Below, in pieces: positions 7,197 to 15,413 of a stretch of DNA of 64,000 nt (positions within the stretch are counted from its first letter, which is position 1; each line of letters starts with the position of its first letter). Source of the stretch: an uncultured bacterium. GTDB lineage: Bacteria > Spirochaetota > Spirochaetia > Sphaerochaetales > Sphaerochaetaceae. The notes under the pieces were generated by a model. That model did no database searches, was not told where the DNA came from, and was given only the letters and a program-made list of their open reading frames with translations. Made by a program: the position numbers and the translations under genes. Where the stretch lies: NCBI GenBank assembly GCA_905215015.1, contig CAJMOS010000002.1, forward strand, positions 6,812 to 70,811. The letters are read 5' to 3'.

Positions 7197-9466
7197 TGAA
7201 AGTGCTGATCATGCGTCTCTCCCCGTTCCGCGACGTGGTGAAGTCCACTCCCCACCAGTTCCTGTACGGCGAGTGCGCCCGGGTGTTGCCCGACGAGGAT
7301 ATCGATTTTGTCTTCCTGCCAAACGCGGGCGAACGAGAGCGTCTTTCCACGCTCCGTGGATTGCGTACCGGGCTGGAAGCCTCCAGGTTCGACCTGATTC
7401 TGGTCTCGAACAGCTACGCGGTCGAGCTGGTCAACCTTCCCAGCATGCTGCGCTTCGCCCATATCCCCTACCGTCACAGCCAGCGGGTACAGGATCCTTT
7501 CTTCCCCTTGATCGTCATGGGTGGTTCCAATTCCATGGCCAGCCAGGGAGTGCTGTATGGTGCCGATGACGCCTTTGTCGACGCGCTCTATTTTGGAGAA
7601 GGGGAAGGCAATACCACGCGCCTGGTATCCGCCCTGCTCAATGCTCCCAGAGATCAGTGGCGTCAGGCGCTTTCCTCTCTGGAAGGAGAGATCAATGGAC
7701 TGATGGTGGTGGGAAACCGCCACACCACCGTCAAGAAGGCGATTCTTCCGGATACCAGCCATGACTGGCTTTCCACCGCGAAGCAGTATCTGTTCGACAG
7801 TTCCGAGGCGACCACAGCACGTCTGCAGATCAGCTATGGATGCCCCTATTTCTGCACGTTCTGTTTTGAGGGGTGGGAACGCAAGCCCTATCGGGAAGTG
7901 CCCTATGCGGAGCTGGAGCGGGCTGCCAGGCAACTGAAGCGGGCGACCGGTAGCGACACCCTGGAGATCACCAGCTTCAACTTCAACACCCACCACGACG
8001 TGGTCAGGCTGATGAGCGGGCTGAACAAGTTCTTCTTCCGGGTCAATTTCATGAGCCAGCGGGCCGACATCCTTGCCGCCCATCCCGAGCTGCTTCCGTT
8101 TGAGGTCGCCGGCGACAAGCGCCAGTTCACCATCGGCGTCGAGGGCATCAGCGAGCGGATGCGGGCCTACTTCCACAAGAACCTGGACCGCCAGACCTTC
8201 CTGAAGGTGCTGGACCAGATGCTCTCGCAGAACATCCGCGAGGTGAAGCTCTTCTTCATCCTCTCCGGTCTTGAGGAAGACGAGGATATCGCCGATTTCC
8301 AGCGGTTGCTGGAGAGTGTCAAGAAGGTCCGAGAGAAGCGGAACCGCGGCATACGCATTCTCTGTTCGTTCGGGCTTTTGGTCCGCATGCCCTTCACCCC
8401 GCTGCGCTACGCCCCGTTGCTGTTGCGGGAAGAGCTGTGGAAACCGGTTGTGGATAAGGTCAAGCGGGCTACCGAGCAGGGAGGCTACGAGTTCAGGCTG
8501 ACCTACCCCTACAAGGAATACTTCCTTTCCCAGGTCCTGGTCATGACCAACCAGTATGTCGCCCCGGCGCTCGAGGCGATGGCGGACGCGGGGCTGGTCT
8601 ACGACGGCAGCCTCCCCGAAGGAGCCTGGGAGCTGTTCGAGAAACTGTATCCCGTAACGGAAGACCTGACCAAGGAAAAGCCAGAAGACTGGCCCTTCGC
8701 CTATGGCTTTGTCGACTGCGGAACCCCTTCGAAAGTGCTCTACAGCCGATATATGGACGCGAAGGAGGGAAAACAACACCCCACCTGCATGGGTGGGTCC
8801 TGCCAGGGGTGTGGGGCGTGTGACCAGCGCCAACGTGAGGCGTTGGCCAGTCACGTGATTTCCATGCCGGGAATGTTGGACGGGCGCTCGCTTGAGGCGC
8901 TGATGAAAGCCAAGGCGCAGGCAAAACCCTTCTTCGTGAAGATGGAAATTCCCGAGCAATATACCATGGCGTACAAGGAAACGAAGGCAGCTTACGTCAT
9001 GAGAACGCTGATGCAGGCCATCGACCACGGCGAAGAGGCTATCATGACGGTCCGCGATGCCGGCTTCGACAGTTTGGAGATGATGCGCTGGTGGGGGGAC
9101 AACTGGTACGCGGTCTCCCCGTTTTCCAACGACAGGCGGGGCGAGGTCGTCCGGGCCCTCGGCAGGGACGGGTTTGCCGTTTGCGAGACTATGCCCGTCC
9201 AGAACTCCCTGCGTGTGGAAATCGCCGGGGAACGGGAGCACCTGGACAAAGCCGCGCGTCGGCTGCTGGACGGCATGCATATTCCCTACGTCCTCGGGAA
9301 GAGTGAAGGGAAGAGCTTGTATGGCATCCCGCCGAAATTCCAGAAAAAGCATATCGTGGAATCCTGTATAGTTCAGGGAAATGTGCTAAGGTTGGAGGGG
9401 ACGAGCAAAATACAGTTCTCTCCGCTTGCGCACAGCGGCCTTGTGGCCCACATCAAGCAGGCGTGA
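7196..9466 (+). CDS. Radical SAM protein with B12-binding-like N-terminus and C-terminal cysteine cluster
   Basis: A 756-residue protein. Residues 1-200 resemble the Rossmann-like cobalamin-binding region of B12-dependent radical SAM enzymes (SNSYAVELVN, VMGGSNSM, FGEGEGN). The 4Fe-4S radical SAM motif CPYFCTFC lies at about residues 217-224, followed by a TIM-barrel region. Near residue 531 there is a second cluster, CMGGSCQGCGACDQ, with four cysteines able to hold another iron-sulfur centre. The last 150 residues look like an RNA- or protein-modification accessory domain that I cannot name. GGAGGA at 7185-7190 favours ATG 7196 over ATG 7193. It is translationally coupled to the metallopeptidase and followed after 16 bases by a flavodiiron gene. 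Function unknown; a methyl- or sulfur-transfer modification enzyme is one option. Confidence 0.78.
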   Translation: MKVLIMRLSPFRDVVKSTPHQFLYGECARVLPDEDIDFVFLPNAGERERLSTLRGLRTGLEASRFDLILVSNSYAVELVNLPSMLRFAHIPYRHSQRVQDPFFPLIVMGGSNSMASQGVLYGADDAFVDALYFGEGEGNTTRLVSALLNAPRDQWRQALSSLEGEINGLMVVGNRHTTVKKAILPDTSHDWLSTAKQYLFDSSEATTARLQISYGCPYFCTFCFEGWERKPYREVPYAELERAARQLKRATGSDTLEITSFNFNTHHDVVRLMSGLNKFFFRVNFMSQRADILAAHPELLPFEVAGDKRQFTIGVEGISERMRAYFHKNLDRQTFLKVLDQMLSQNIREVKLFFILSGLEEDEDIADFQRLLESVKKVREKRNRGIRILCSFGLLVRMPFTPLRYAPLLLREELWKPVVDKVKRATEQGGYEFRLTYPYKEYFLSQVLVMTNQYVAPALEAMADAGLVYDGSLPEGAWELFEKLYPVTEDLTKEKPEDWPFAYGFVDCGTPSKVLYSRYMDAKEGKQHPTCMGGSCQGCGACDQRQREALASHVISMPGMLDGRSLEALMKAKAQAKPFFVKMEIPEQYTMAYKETKAAYVMRTLMQAIDHGEEAIMTVRDAGFDSLEMMRWWGDNWYAVSPFSNDRRGEVVRALGRDGFAVCETMPVQNSLRVEIAGEREHLDKAARRLLDGMHIPYVLGKSEGKSLYGIPPKFQKKHIVESCIVQGNVLRLEGTSKIQFSPLAHSGLVAHIKQA

Positions 9467-9482
9467 GGGAGAAGGAGCTAAC

Positions 9483-10703
9483 ATGCAGCAACCTGACGAG
9501 CTTGCGCAAAGCGTCTATCGAGTTTCAGCCAAAATCGGAAACAGAGACCTGTTCGAGGGAATCTGGCCGATCCCCCAGGGAGTCATGCTCAATGCATATG
9601 TGCTCAAGGGCGAGAAAAAGAACGTGCTGATTGACCTGGTCAAGGACTGGGATGGTGCCTGTGACGCCATAGAGGGCCAGATGCGACAACTTGGACTGCA
9701 GGTTTCCGATATCGATGTGCTGGTGGTCAACCACATGGAACCCGACCATACCGGTTCCCTCGCGTCGCTGGTCGCCAAGAACCCGAAGCTGGAGATCTAC
9801 GCCACCGACAAGGCGGTTCCGTTGATGAAGGCCTTCTACGGGGTGACGACCAACATCCATCCGGTCAAGGATGGGGAGACGCTGGATATCGGCGGCCGCA
9901 CCCTGCAGTTCTTCCTGACCCCGAACGTCCACTGGCCGGAGACGATGATGACCTACGACGTCGAGGACCAGATCCTGTTCAGCTGCGACGCCTTTGGAGC
10001 CTATGGCCGGTATGACCACTGCTTCCATGACGAGCTGGACGGGGAAGAGCTGGAATTGCTGTCCACCGAGACGGAGCGCTACTATGCCAACATCGTCGCG
10101 GCCTTCAGCCCGTTCGTCACCCGCGCCATCAAGAAGCTGACCGACGCCAGGATTGGGCTCAAGGTGATCGCGCCGAGCCATGGCGTGGTCTGGCGGAAGG
10201 ACCCGCTCGAGGTCGTCAGGTGGTACGCGAGGCTGGCGAGCTATGCCGCCGGACCGCGCGAGAAGGAAATCACCCTGGTCTGGTCCAGCATGTACGGCAA
10301 CACCGAGTGCATGGTCGAGACGGTCAGGAAAGCGGTGCAGGATGCCGGCGTCGTCCTGCACGAGATCCGCATCCCCCAGACCCATGTCTCCTACGTGCTG
10401 GAGAAGGCCTGGCGTTCCAGCGGCATCATCTTCGGCATGCCGACCTACTCGTACAAGATGTTCCCGCCGATGTACGACGTGATGGACGAGATGGAGCGCA
10501 GCCGTTTTTCCGGGCGCAAGACGATGCGTTTCGGTTCCTTCGGCTGGTCTGGAGGAGCACAGAAACAGTTCGACGAGTTCATCGAGTCGATGAAGTTCGA
10601 GCACGAGGGCAATGTCGAGTTCCAGGGCCATCCGACGGAAGAGGACAAGAAGAAGGCCTACGACATGGCTTTCAAGATGGCCTCTGAGATCAAGAACGGC
10701 TGA
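9483..10703 (+). CDS. Flavodiiron protein (FprA-type oxygen or NO reductase)
   Basis: A 406-residue A-type flavoprotein. The metallo-beta-lactamase domain (about 1-250) carries the diiron ligands H84, E86, D88 and H89 in HMEPDH, plus a later His in NVHWPE and Asp in SCDAFG. The flavodoxin domain starts at about 258 with the FMN loop SSMYGNTE. Such proteins reduce O2 to water or NO to N2O, protecting anaerobes. The start ATG at 9483 is preceded by AAGGAGCTAAC. It lies 16 bases after the radical SAM gene, so an oxygen-labile iron-sulfur enzyme is made together with an oxygen scavenger. A terminator follows the stop. Confidence 0.93.
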   Translation: MQQPDELAQSVYRVSAKIGNRDLFEGIWPIPQGVMLNAYVLKGEKKNVLIDLVKDWDGACDAIEGQMRQLGLQVSDIDVLVVNHMEPDHTGSLASLVAKNPKLEIYATDKAVPLMKAFYGVTTNIHPVKDGETLDIGGRTLQFFLTPNVHWPETMMTYDVEDQILFSCDAFGAYGRYDHCFHDELDGEELELLSTETERYYANIVAAFSPFVTRAIKKLTDARIGLKVIAPSHGVVWRKDPLEVVRWYARLASYAAGPREKEITLVWSSMYGNTECMVETVRKAVQDAGVVLHEIRIPQTHVSYVLEKAWRSSGIIFGMPTYSYKMFPPMYDVMDEMERSRFSGRKTMRFGSFGWSGGAQKQFDEFIESMKFEHEGNVEFQGHPTEEDKKKAYDMAFKMASEIKNG

Positions 10704-10730
10704 GAAAACAGCCAAGAAGCATGCATTGAG

Positions 10731-10760
10731 GCCGTTGTTTGTCAAAGCAACGGCTTTTTT
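10731..10760 (+). terminator. Rho-independent terminator after the flavodiiron gene
   Basis: The arms GCCGTTG (731-737) and CAACGGC (748-754) form a stem with a 10-base loop, followed directly by six T. It ends the plus-strand operon. The minus-strand side has no T-run, so it should not terminate the convergent gene. Confidence 0.85.
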
Positions 10761-10764
10761 GAGA

Positions 10765-11922
10765 CTACTGGGAGTCGCCAGTGACGAAATCAACGTACAC
10801 CGTGTCGGTGTAGGTGCCAGCGGGAAGGCCGTCTTGTGCGGGAAAAACCGCCTCGACCCCATACGAACCGCTCTCCGCTTCCCCTTGCGCGACATCAATC
10901 GTGATGGGGTGGGATGGATTCTTCGTATTCTCGACAAACGTGCCGTTGACTTCCAGCTGCACCTTGAAGGCGTTGTCCGTGTCGTTGCTGGCGTCATCCC
11001 TGCGGTAGAGGTAGTAGTTTTCTGTCCCGTCGGCATGGGCGTCGTACATGGCGACGTGAAGGATATAATGCTTCCTTGCCTTTTGGTTGTCCGTGGTGAC
11101 GGCATCGAGACTTGCAACGTGCTGCGGGCTGCTTTTCAATACTTGATGGTCCTCGCTGTTATCCGTCACTTCGAGGATAAAGGATTGTGGCTGGGCATCC
11201 TCAGCGTCCTTTGGATGCGTTTCATCGGGGATGCTGCCGCCCCAATAGTTGAAGGAGGAACTTCCATTGGTCTGTACGGTGTCCGAGGTGCGGCCCTCGC
11301 TGTTCCACTGGTAATAAATGATCAGGTTTGCACCATTGAGACTGACATTTTGGAATTTGATGGTCGAATTTGTTTTACTCACATCCGGAGTATTCCCGCT
11401 CAACGTGTATAGATAGAATTCCGTTACAAGTGTGGTGTCCTGCGTAAAGGGTGAATAATTGTTATACAGGGAAGCTCCCCATTCGTTGCTGGCGTAATCC
11501 GGCGATAATTGCTGGGATTGTGTCCTGATTGTCGTGCCGTTTTGCTTGATTCTCGTTCCTGCGGCAAGAGCGAGCGGCATGGTCCTCGATATCCCATCCG
11601 AATCCGTGTAGGAGATTTCCATGCTGCCGGAATACGGAGAGTAAAGATTGAACTGGGAGAACTTGAGCGAGTCGTCCGGATGATAGGTGTACGTGGCGGT
11701 CAGGGTGCCCAAATGGTACCACAGTTCCGCTTCTTTCGCAGAATTGCCGTTTGTGTTCTGGAAGAGTTCACGGATGTCGCCGGGAAGCTCCGACCAACGA
11801 TACCAGATGCCACGATCGGCCGTCGCGACTTGATAGTCTCCCTTGATGTCGATTGCGGAGAGTGGCGACAGCAAAGCAAAAAGGAACAGGCAGACTGTGA
11901 GCAAGACACTTTTCGTCTTCAT
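10765..11922 (-). CDS. Secreted protein of unknown function, paralogue A
   Basis: A 385-residue protein with a clear signal peptide (MKTKSVLLTVCLFLFALLSPLSA) and a predicted mature start at IDIKGDY. It is an obvious paralogue of the next gene (12046-13185): shared features are the RG-W-W opening (about residue 35), a YYHLG or WYHLG motif, an SPYS strand, a FNYWGG or FDYWGG motif in the middle, and a closing AGTYTDTVYVD followed by TGDSQ. That last strand resembles the C-terminal strand of spore-coat-U/fimbrial beta-sandwich domains. Mostly beta by appearance, with no cysteines needed. It probably ends up in the periplasm or at the surface. ATG 11922 is chosen for the signal peptide; the ribosome site there is weak. 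Confidence 0.72.
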   Translation of the reverse strand: MKTKSVLLTVCLFLFALLSPLSAIDIKGDYQVATADRGIWYRWSELPGDIRELFQNTNGNSAKEAELWYHLGTLTATYTYHPDDSLKFSQFNLYSPYSGSMEISYTDSDGISRTMPLALAAGTRIKQNGTTIRTQSQQLSPDYASNEWGASLYNNYSPFTQDTTLVTEFYLYTLSGNTPDVSKTNSTIKFQNVSLNGANLIIYYQWNSEGRTSDTVQTNGSSSFNYWGGSIPDETHPKDAEDAQPQSFILEVTDNSEDHQVLKSSPQHVASLDAVTTDNQKARKHYILHVAMYDAHADGTENYYLYRRDDASNDTDNAFKVQLEVNGTFVENTKNPSHPITIDVAQGEAESGSYGVEAVFPAQDGLPAGTYTDTVYVDFVTGDSQ

Positions 11923-12045
11923 GGCAAGGCCGAGCTTCCATGAGACAGCATATCCGCTTATCGCAAGGTAGACAAGTGACAATACAGGACGGAACTTGTC
12001 GGAAAACGCGAACAATGCACAACTTTGCTGCGCGACGGTCCTTCT

Positions 12046-13185
12046 TCAGGAGTCGCCGGTGATGATGTCGACGTAGACCGTGTCCCTGTAGTTTCCCGCC
12101 GGAAGACTGAGATTGTCGGTATTGACGAACGATGCGTTGACCAGTTTCCTGATCGGGACGGTCTCTCCCTTGGGCACAGACAGGGTGATGGTCTGGTTCG
12201 GGTCGTTCAATGTCTGCTGGCCTGCCACGTCAAGCTTGACCAGAAAAGCGTTGTGGTTGCTTTTGTCGTCATCCAGATGCAGGTAGTAGAGGCTGTGTCC
12301 CGTACCGATCGGGTCGTTGTCGTACATGGCGATCTTCAGGTTGTAATCCTTGCTGGGGACCTTGTTGTTGCTCGTGGTGATTTCCAATTTCGCAACCGGT
12401 TGGTTCACCCCTGGCTTGCTCGAGTCGATTGTCTCCGTATTTTCCACCACGGACAGCGCGAGGGTCTGCTTTTCGGGCTTTTCCGCATCACTACGGTAGG
12501 TTTCCTCGTCTGGAGCAACCTTCATTCCTCCCCAATAGTCGAACTCGTCTGTGCCGTTGTCAAGGATGAGCTCCTTCCGGTTGTTGAACAAGTCATAACA
12601 GTATTGGATGCTGGCCATCTGCAGGTTGACGTCCTGGAAGTAGATCGGAGAGTCTTTTGCAAACATATCCAGCGTCCATGTATAGAGGTAGAACTCCACC
12701 TCGATACGGGTGTCCTGGGTAATTGCCGTGTGGGTCTCGGAGCCGCTGATCTGCAGCCAGTTTCCCCAGGAGTCAGCGTTGAGGCCGAGAATCTGGGGAT
12801 CCAGCACGACATTGTTCTTCTTGATGCCAATGGCAAGCATGACTTGCGAGGTGAAGGTCTGTCCTTCTGATTGCCAGGTGGCGGTGGACTTGATGCTGTT
12901 GGTCGAGTAAGGCGAGCTCAAGACGATATAGTAGATGGGAGGATTTCCGTCCGGCTTGATGTCGATGGTGAGCTTGCCGAGATGGTAGTAGAGAATGTTC
13001 TTCCTGTTGCCAATCTTATAGGTATTGTAATAGGCCTGGGTGTCAGGGGAAAGGTCGTCCCACGTATGCCAGACTCCTCGCTCTGCCAAGGCCGGCACAT
13101 AGGAGCCGCTGATGCTCAAGGCCATGAGCGGCATGGAGAAAAGAAGCAATATGCAAGGTAAGAAAAGAAATCTTTTCAGCTTCAT
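12046..13185 (-). CDS. Secreted protein of unknown function, paralogue B
   Basis: A 379-residue secreted protein with signal peptide MKLKRFLFLPCILLLFSMP and mature start near LSISGSY. It shares layout and motifs with paralogue A: RGVWHTW near residue 37, YYHLGKL, SSPYS, an EVEFYLYTW strand, FDYWGG in the middle, and the C-terminal AGNYRDTVYVD ending in TGDS. This last strand is like that of coat-U/pilin-type beta sandwiches. The start has AGGA seven bases upstream. It lies 42 bases after the peptidase C26 gene and may be read from that operon or from the weak promoter at 13203-13231. The pair is probably a local duplication. Function unknown. Confidence 0.75.
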   Translation of the reverse strand: MKLKRFLFLPCILLLFSMPLMALSISGSYVPALAERGVWHTWDDLSPDTQAYYNTYKIGNRKNILYYHLGKLTIDIKPDGNPPIYYIVLSSPYSTNSIKSTATWQSEGQTFTSQVMLAIGIKKNNVVLDPQILGLNADSWGNWLQISGSETHTAITQDTRIEVEFYLYTWTLDMFAKDSPIYFQDVNLQMASIQYCYDLFNNRKELILDNGTDEFDYWGGMKVAPDEETYRSDAEKPEKQTLALSVVENTETIDSSKPGVNQPVAKLEITTSNNKVPSKDYNLKIAMYDNDPIGTGHSLYYLHLDDDKSNHNAFLVKLDVAGQQTLNDPNQTITLSVPKGETVPIRKLVNASFVNTDNLSLPAGNYRDTVYVDIITGDS

Positions 13186-13202
13186 GGTTTTTCCTAATTG
13201 GC

Positions 13203-13231
13203 AAAGTAGTAATAATATGTGGCTAGGTCAA
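13203..13231 (-). promoter_or_regulatory. Possible sigma-70 promoter for the secreted paralogue pair
   Basis: On the minus strand TTGACC (13231-13226) and TACTTT (13208-13203) are separated by 17 bases, placing a start point near 13196 and a short leader before ATG 13185. The -35 overlaps the stop of the upstream gene. The -10 match is only moderate. Confidence 0.35.
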
Positions 13232-13962
13232 GCCACCTTGGCACCACATGCCGCAAGAAAATAGCGCCAGATAGGCAACATCGCGTTGTCTGCCATCAGC
13301 ATCGCCTCGGGATGCCATTGCACGGCGAACACCGGTGCGCTTGTGCATTCGATGGCCTCGACCGCCCTGTCGCCTGCCGTCGCGCTGACCAGAAATCCGG
13401 GCGCCACATCCCGCACCAGCTGGTGGTGCAGGCTGTTCGTCTCCGCGGAGCCCGTAGGGAAAAGCCCCCGGAGGAACGAGGATTCCGGAAAATCCACCCG
13501 GTGGAAGGGCTGGGTGGGGTCGTCCAGATGGGCGTGGTTGATTCCCTTGGGGTCTCGAAGCCTCCAGTCCTGCCAGAGCGTGCCCCCAAACGCGACATTG
13601 ATGATCTGTAGTCCACGGCAGATGCCGAAAACCGGGAGATGGCGTCTTGTGGCCTCATGGATCAAGGCGATTTCGTAGGAATCGACCCGGTCATCCCATT
13701 TTCCGCAGAGCGGGTCAGCCTGTTCGTGATACAGCCTCGGGTTGACGTCGGCTCCGCCCGGAACCAGAAGACCATCGATGCCGTCAAGTTGCTCCTTGAC
13801 GGCAGTCAGGTCGGACAAGATAGGAGCCATGAGCGGTACTCCGCCAGCCTTCACGATACCGCTGATGTAGGCCTCGGTGGTTTCCTGATGTTCCCAGCCT
13901 CGAAAAGCGCTGGTCGCCGGAGCCTCGGTCGGAGTTCCGGCAATCAGGATTCGCGCTCTCAT
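13228..13962 (-). CDS. Peptidase C26 / gamma-glutamyl-gamma-aminobutyrate hydrolase (PuuD-like)
   Basis: A 244-residue class I glutamine-amidotransferase-like hydrolase. It shows the oxyanion region VPGGADVNP (about 74), the nucleophile Cys in FGICRGLQ (about 120), and the His-Glu pair in VQWHPE (about 219). The family cleaves gamma-glutamyl bonds of gamma-glutamyl-GABA, gamma-glutamyl peptides or folate polyglutamates. ATG 13962 overlaps the pepD stop by four bases (ATGA), so it is the last gene of the MATE-nagA-pepD-C26 operon. Together with pepD this suggests small-peptide, possibly cell-wall-peptide, turnover. Exact substrate not evident. Confidence 0.88.
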   Translation of the reverse strand: MRARILIAGTPTEAPATSAFRGWEHQETTEAYISGIVKAGGVPLMAPILSDLTAVKEQLDGIDGLLVPGGADVNPRLYHEQADPLCGKWDDRVDSYEIALIHEATRRHLPVFGICRGLQIINVAFGGTLWQDWRLRDPKGINHAHLDDPTQPFHRVDFPESSFLRGLFPTGSAETNSLHHQLVRDVAPGFLVSATAGDRAVEAIECTSAPVFAVQWHPEAMLMADNAMLPIWRYFLAACGAKVA

Positions 13963-15398
13963 TCGAGGACGGAAAGCAGATGCTTCACGTAATCCGCCGC
14001 TCGCTCGCTCGAGGAGATTGACAGATGCTCGTCCACCGAATGGATGCTCCTCATCTGCGGCCCGAAAGAGACGCTGTCCATCCCTTTGACCTTGCTGTTG
14101 ATGATTCCGCACTCCAAGCCCGCATGGATGGCGGTGACCACCATGTCCTTGCCGGTATATTCCTTGTAGACCTTGGCTGCGGTGGCGGCCAGCTTGCTCG
14201 TGGTGTCGGGCTCCCAGGATGGGTACGCGGCGTCGGCGACGACCTGCATGCCGGCACCCCGCATGGTCTCCCCGATCAGGTCGCTGACCAGATACTTGCG
14301 GCTCTCGACCGAAGACCTCTGGCTGGTGGTCGCGAAGAACTTTCCGCCCTGCATCGACACGATGGCAAGGTTGCTGGATGTCTCGACGAGGCCTTTCATC
14401 GTCTGGCTCATCGCGTAGACCCCATGGAAGGTGAGGAACAGCATCCTGACAAAGGAGGCGCTCTGGTTCTGGTCCGCCGCCTTCCTGGCTGCCGGAGTCT
14501 CGGTCAGGGTCACGCCAAGTTGCGGGTCGCTGACCCGATACTCGCTCTTGATTGTTCCGGTTGTCTCCCGGAGGCGTTGCTCGAAGGTCTTGGACTCCTC
14601 CTCTGGAATCTGGAAGGTGACCTTGCAGGAGGAGGGGATGACATTCATCCTCGTGCCGCCCTCGAAGGAACTCAGCATGATCCGCTCCTGACCGTGGAGC
14701 AACCGCGCCGCCACCTTGATGGCGTTCGCCCGTTCCTTGTGGATCTCGTCCCCGGAGTGGCCTCCACGCAGCCCGCCTACCGTGAGGGTATAGCCCTTCC
14801 AGCCGGAAGGAACCTCCACGGTCTTGTAGGCCAGTGAGCCGGTGGTATGGAGTCCTCCGGCGCAACCGATGAAGAGGACACCCTCGTTCTCGCTATCCAG
14901 GTTGAGCAGCAGCCTGCTTCGCACATCCTTGCCATCGAGACCGTTGGCTCCGTCCATGCCGGTTTCCTCGCTGACCGTGTAGATCAGTTCGAGCGGGCCA
15001 TGCTTGCAAGCCGGGTCGGTCAGCACATCAAGGCCGATGGCGATGGCGATGCCGTCGTCGCCACCCAAGCTGGTATCCTTGGCTGCCAGCCAGTCGCCGT
15101 CCACCACCACATCGATCGGGTCTTTGGTGAAATCATGGTTGCTGTCCTCGCGCTTGACGCAGACCATGTCCATGTGGCCTTGAAGCGCTACCGGGGTACG
15201 GTTTTCGTATCCGGGCGTCGCATTGGCGCGGATGAAGACGTTGCCGACCTTGTCGCTGAAGGCTTCGAAGCCGTGCTCCTTGGCCCAGCCGAGCAGCCAG
15301 GAACGGACACCTTCCTCGTTACCGCTCTCGCGGGGGATGGTCTCCAGCTTCAGGAAATACTTCCACAGGTTTTTCTTTTGCAAATCCGTTATCGTCAT
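13959..15398 (-). CDS. pepD: Aminoacyl-histidine dipeptidase PepD (M20 family)
   Basis: A 479-residue M20-family metallopeptidase, normal length for PepD. The zinc-binding marks are LQGHMDMVC (about residue 72), LGGDDGIAIA (about 112, bridging Asp) and TVSEETGMDG (about 141, catalytic Glu pair); a lid domain spans about 185-385, and the last ligand His lies near HAGLECG (about 427). PepD hydrolyses Xaa-His and other unspecific dipeptides in the cytoplasm. It sits between nagA (16 bases upstream) and the C26 hydrolase (4-base overlap) in one operon. Confidence 0.93.
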   Translation of the reverse strand: MTITDLQKKNLWKYFLKLETIPRESGNEEGVRSWLLGWAKEHGFEAFSDKVGNVFIRANATPGYENRTPVALQGHMDMVCVKREDSNHDFTKDPIDVVVDGDWLAAKDTSLGGDDGIAIAIGLDVLTDPACKHGPLELIYTVSEETGMDGANGLDGKDVRSRLLLNLDSENEGVLFIGCAGGLHTTGSLAYKTVEVPSGWKGYTLTVGGLRGGHSGDEIHKERANAIKVAARLLHGQERIMLSSFEGGTRMNVIPSSCKVTFQIPEEESKTFEQRLRETTGTIKSEYRVSDPQLGVTLTETPAARKAADQNQSASFVRMLFLTFHGVYAMSQTMKGLVETSSNLAIVSMQGGKFFATTSQRSSVESRKYLVSDLIGETMRGAGMQVVADAAYPSWEPDTTSKLAATAAKVYKEYTGKDMVVTAIHAGLECGIINSKVKGMDSVSFGPQMRSIHSVDEHLSISSSERAADYVKHLLSVLE

Positions 15399-15413
15399 TG
15401 TTTTTCATGCTCC

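Noticed and set aside
8847..8862. CACGTG core near 8854 as a second parS
   Set aside because: The flanks (AGT and ATT) do not match the TGTTT/AAACA arms of parS.
7085..9352. Long minus-strand frame opposite the radical SAM gene
   Set aside because: High-GC mirror frame: composition is His/Gln/Arg-rich without motifs, while the plus strand encodes a clear radical SAM enzyme.
13963..14865. N-terminal extension of the C26 hydrolase over pepD
   Set aside because: The upstream part is an out-of-frame shadow of pepD; the hydrolase starts with an ATGA overlap at 13962.
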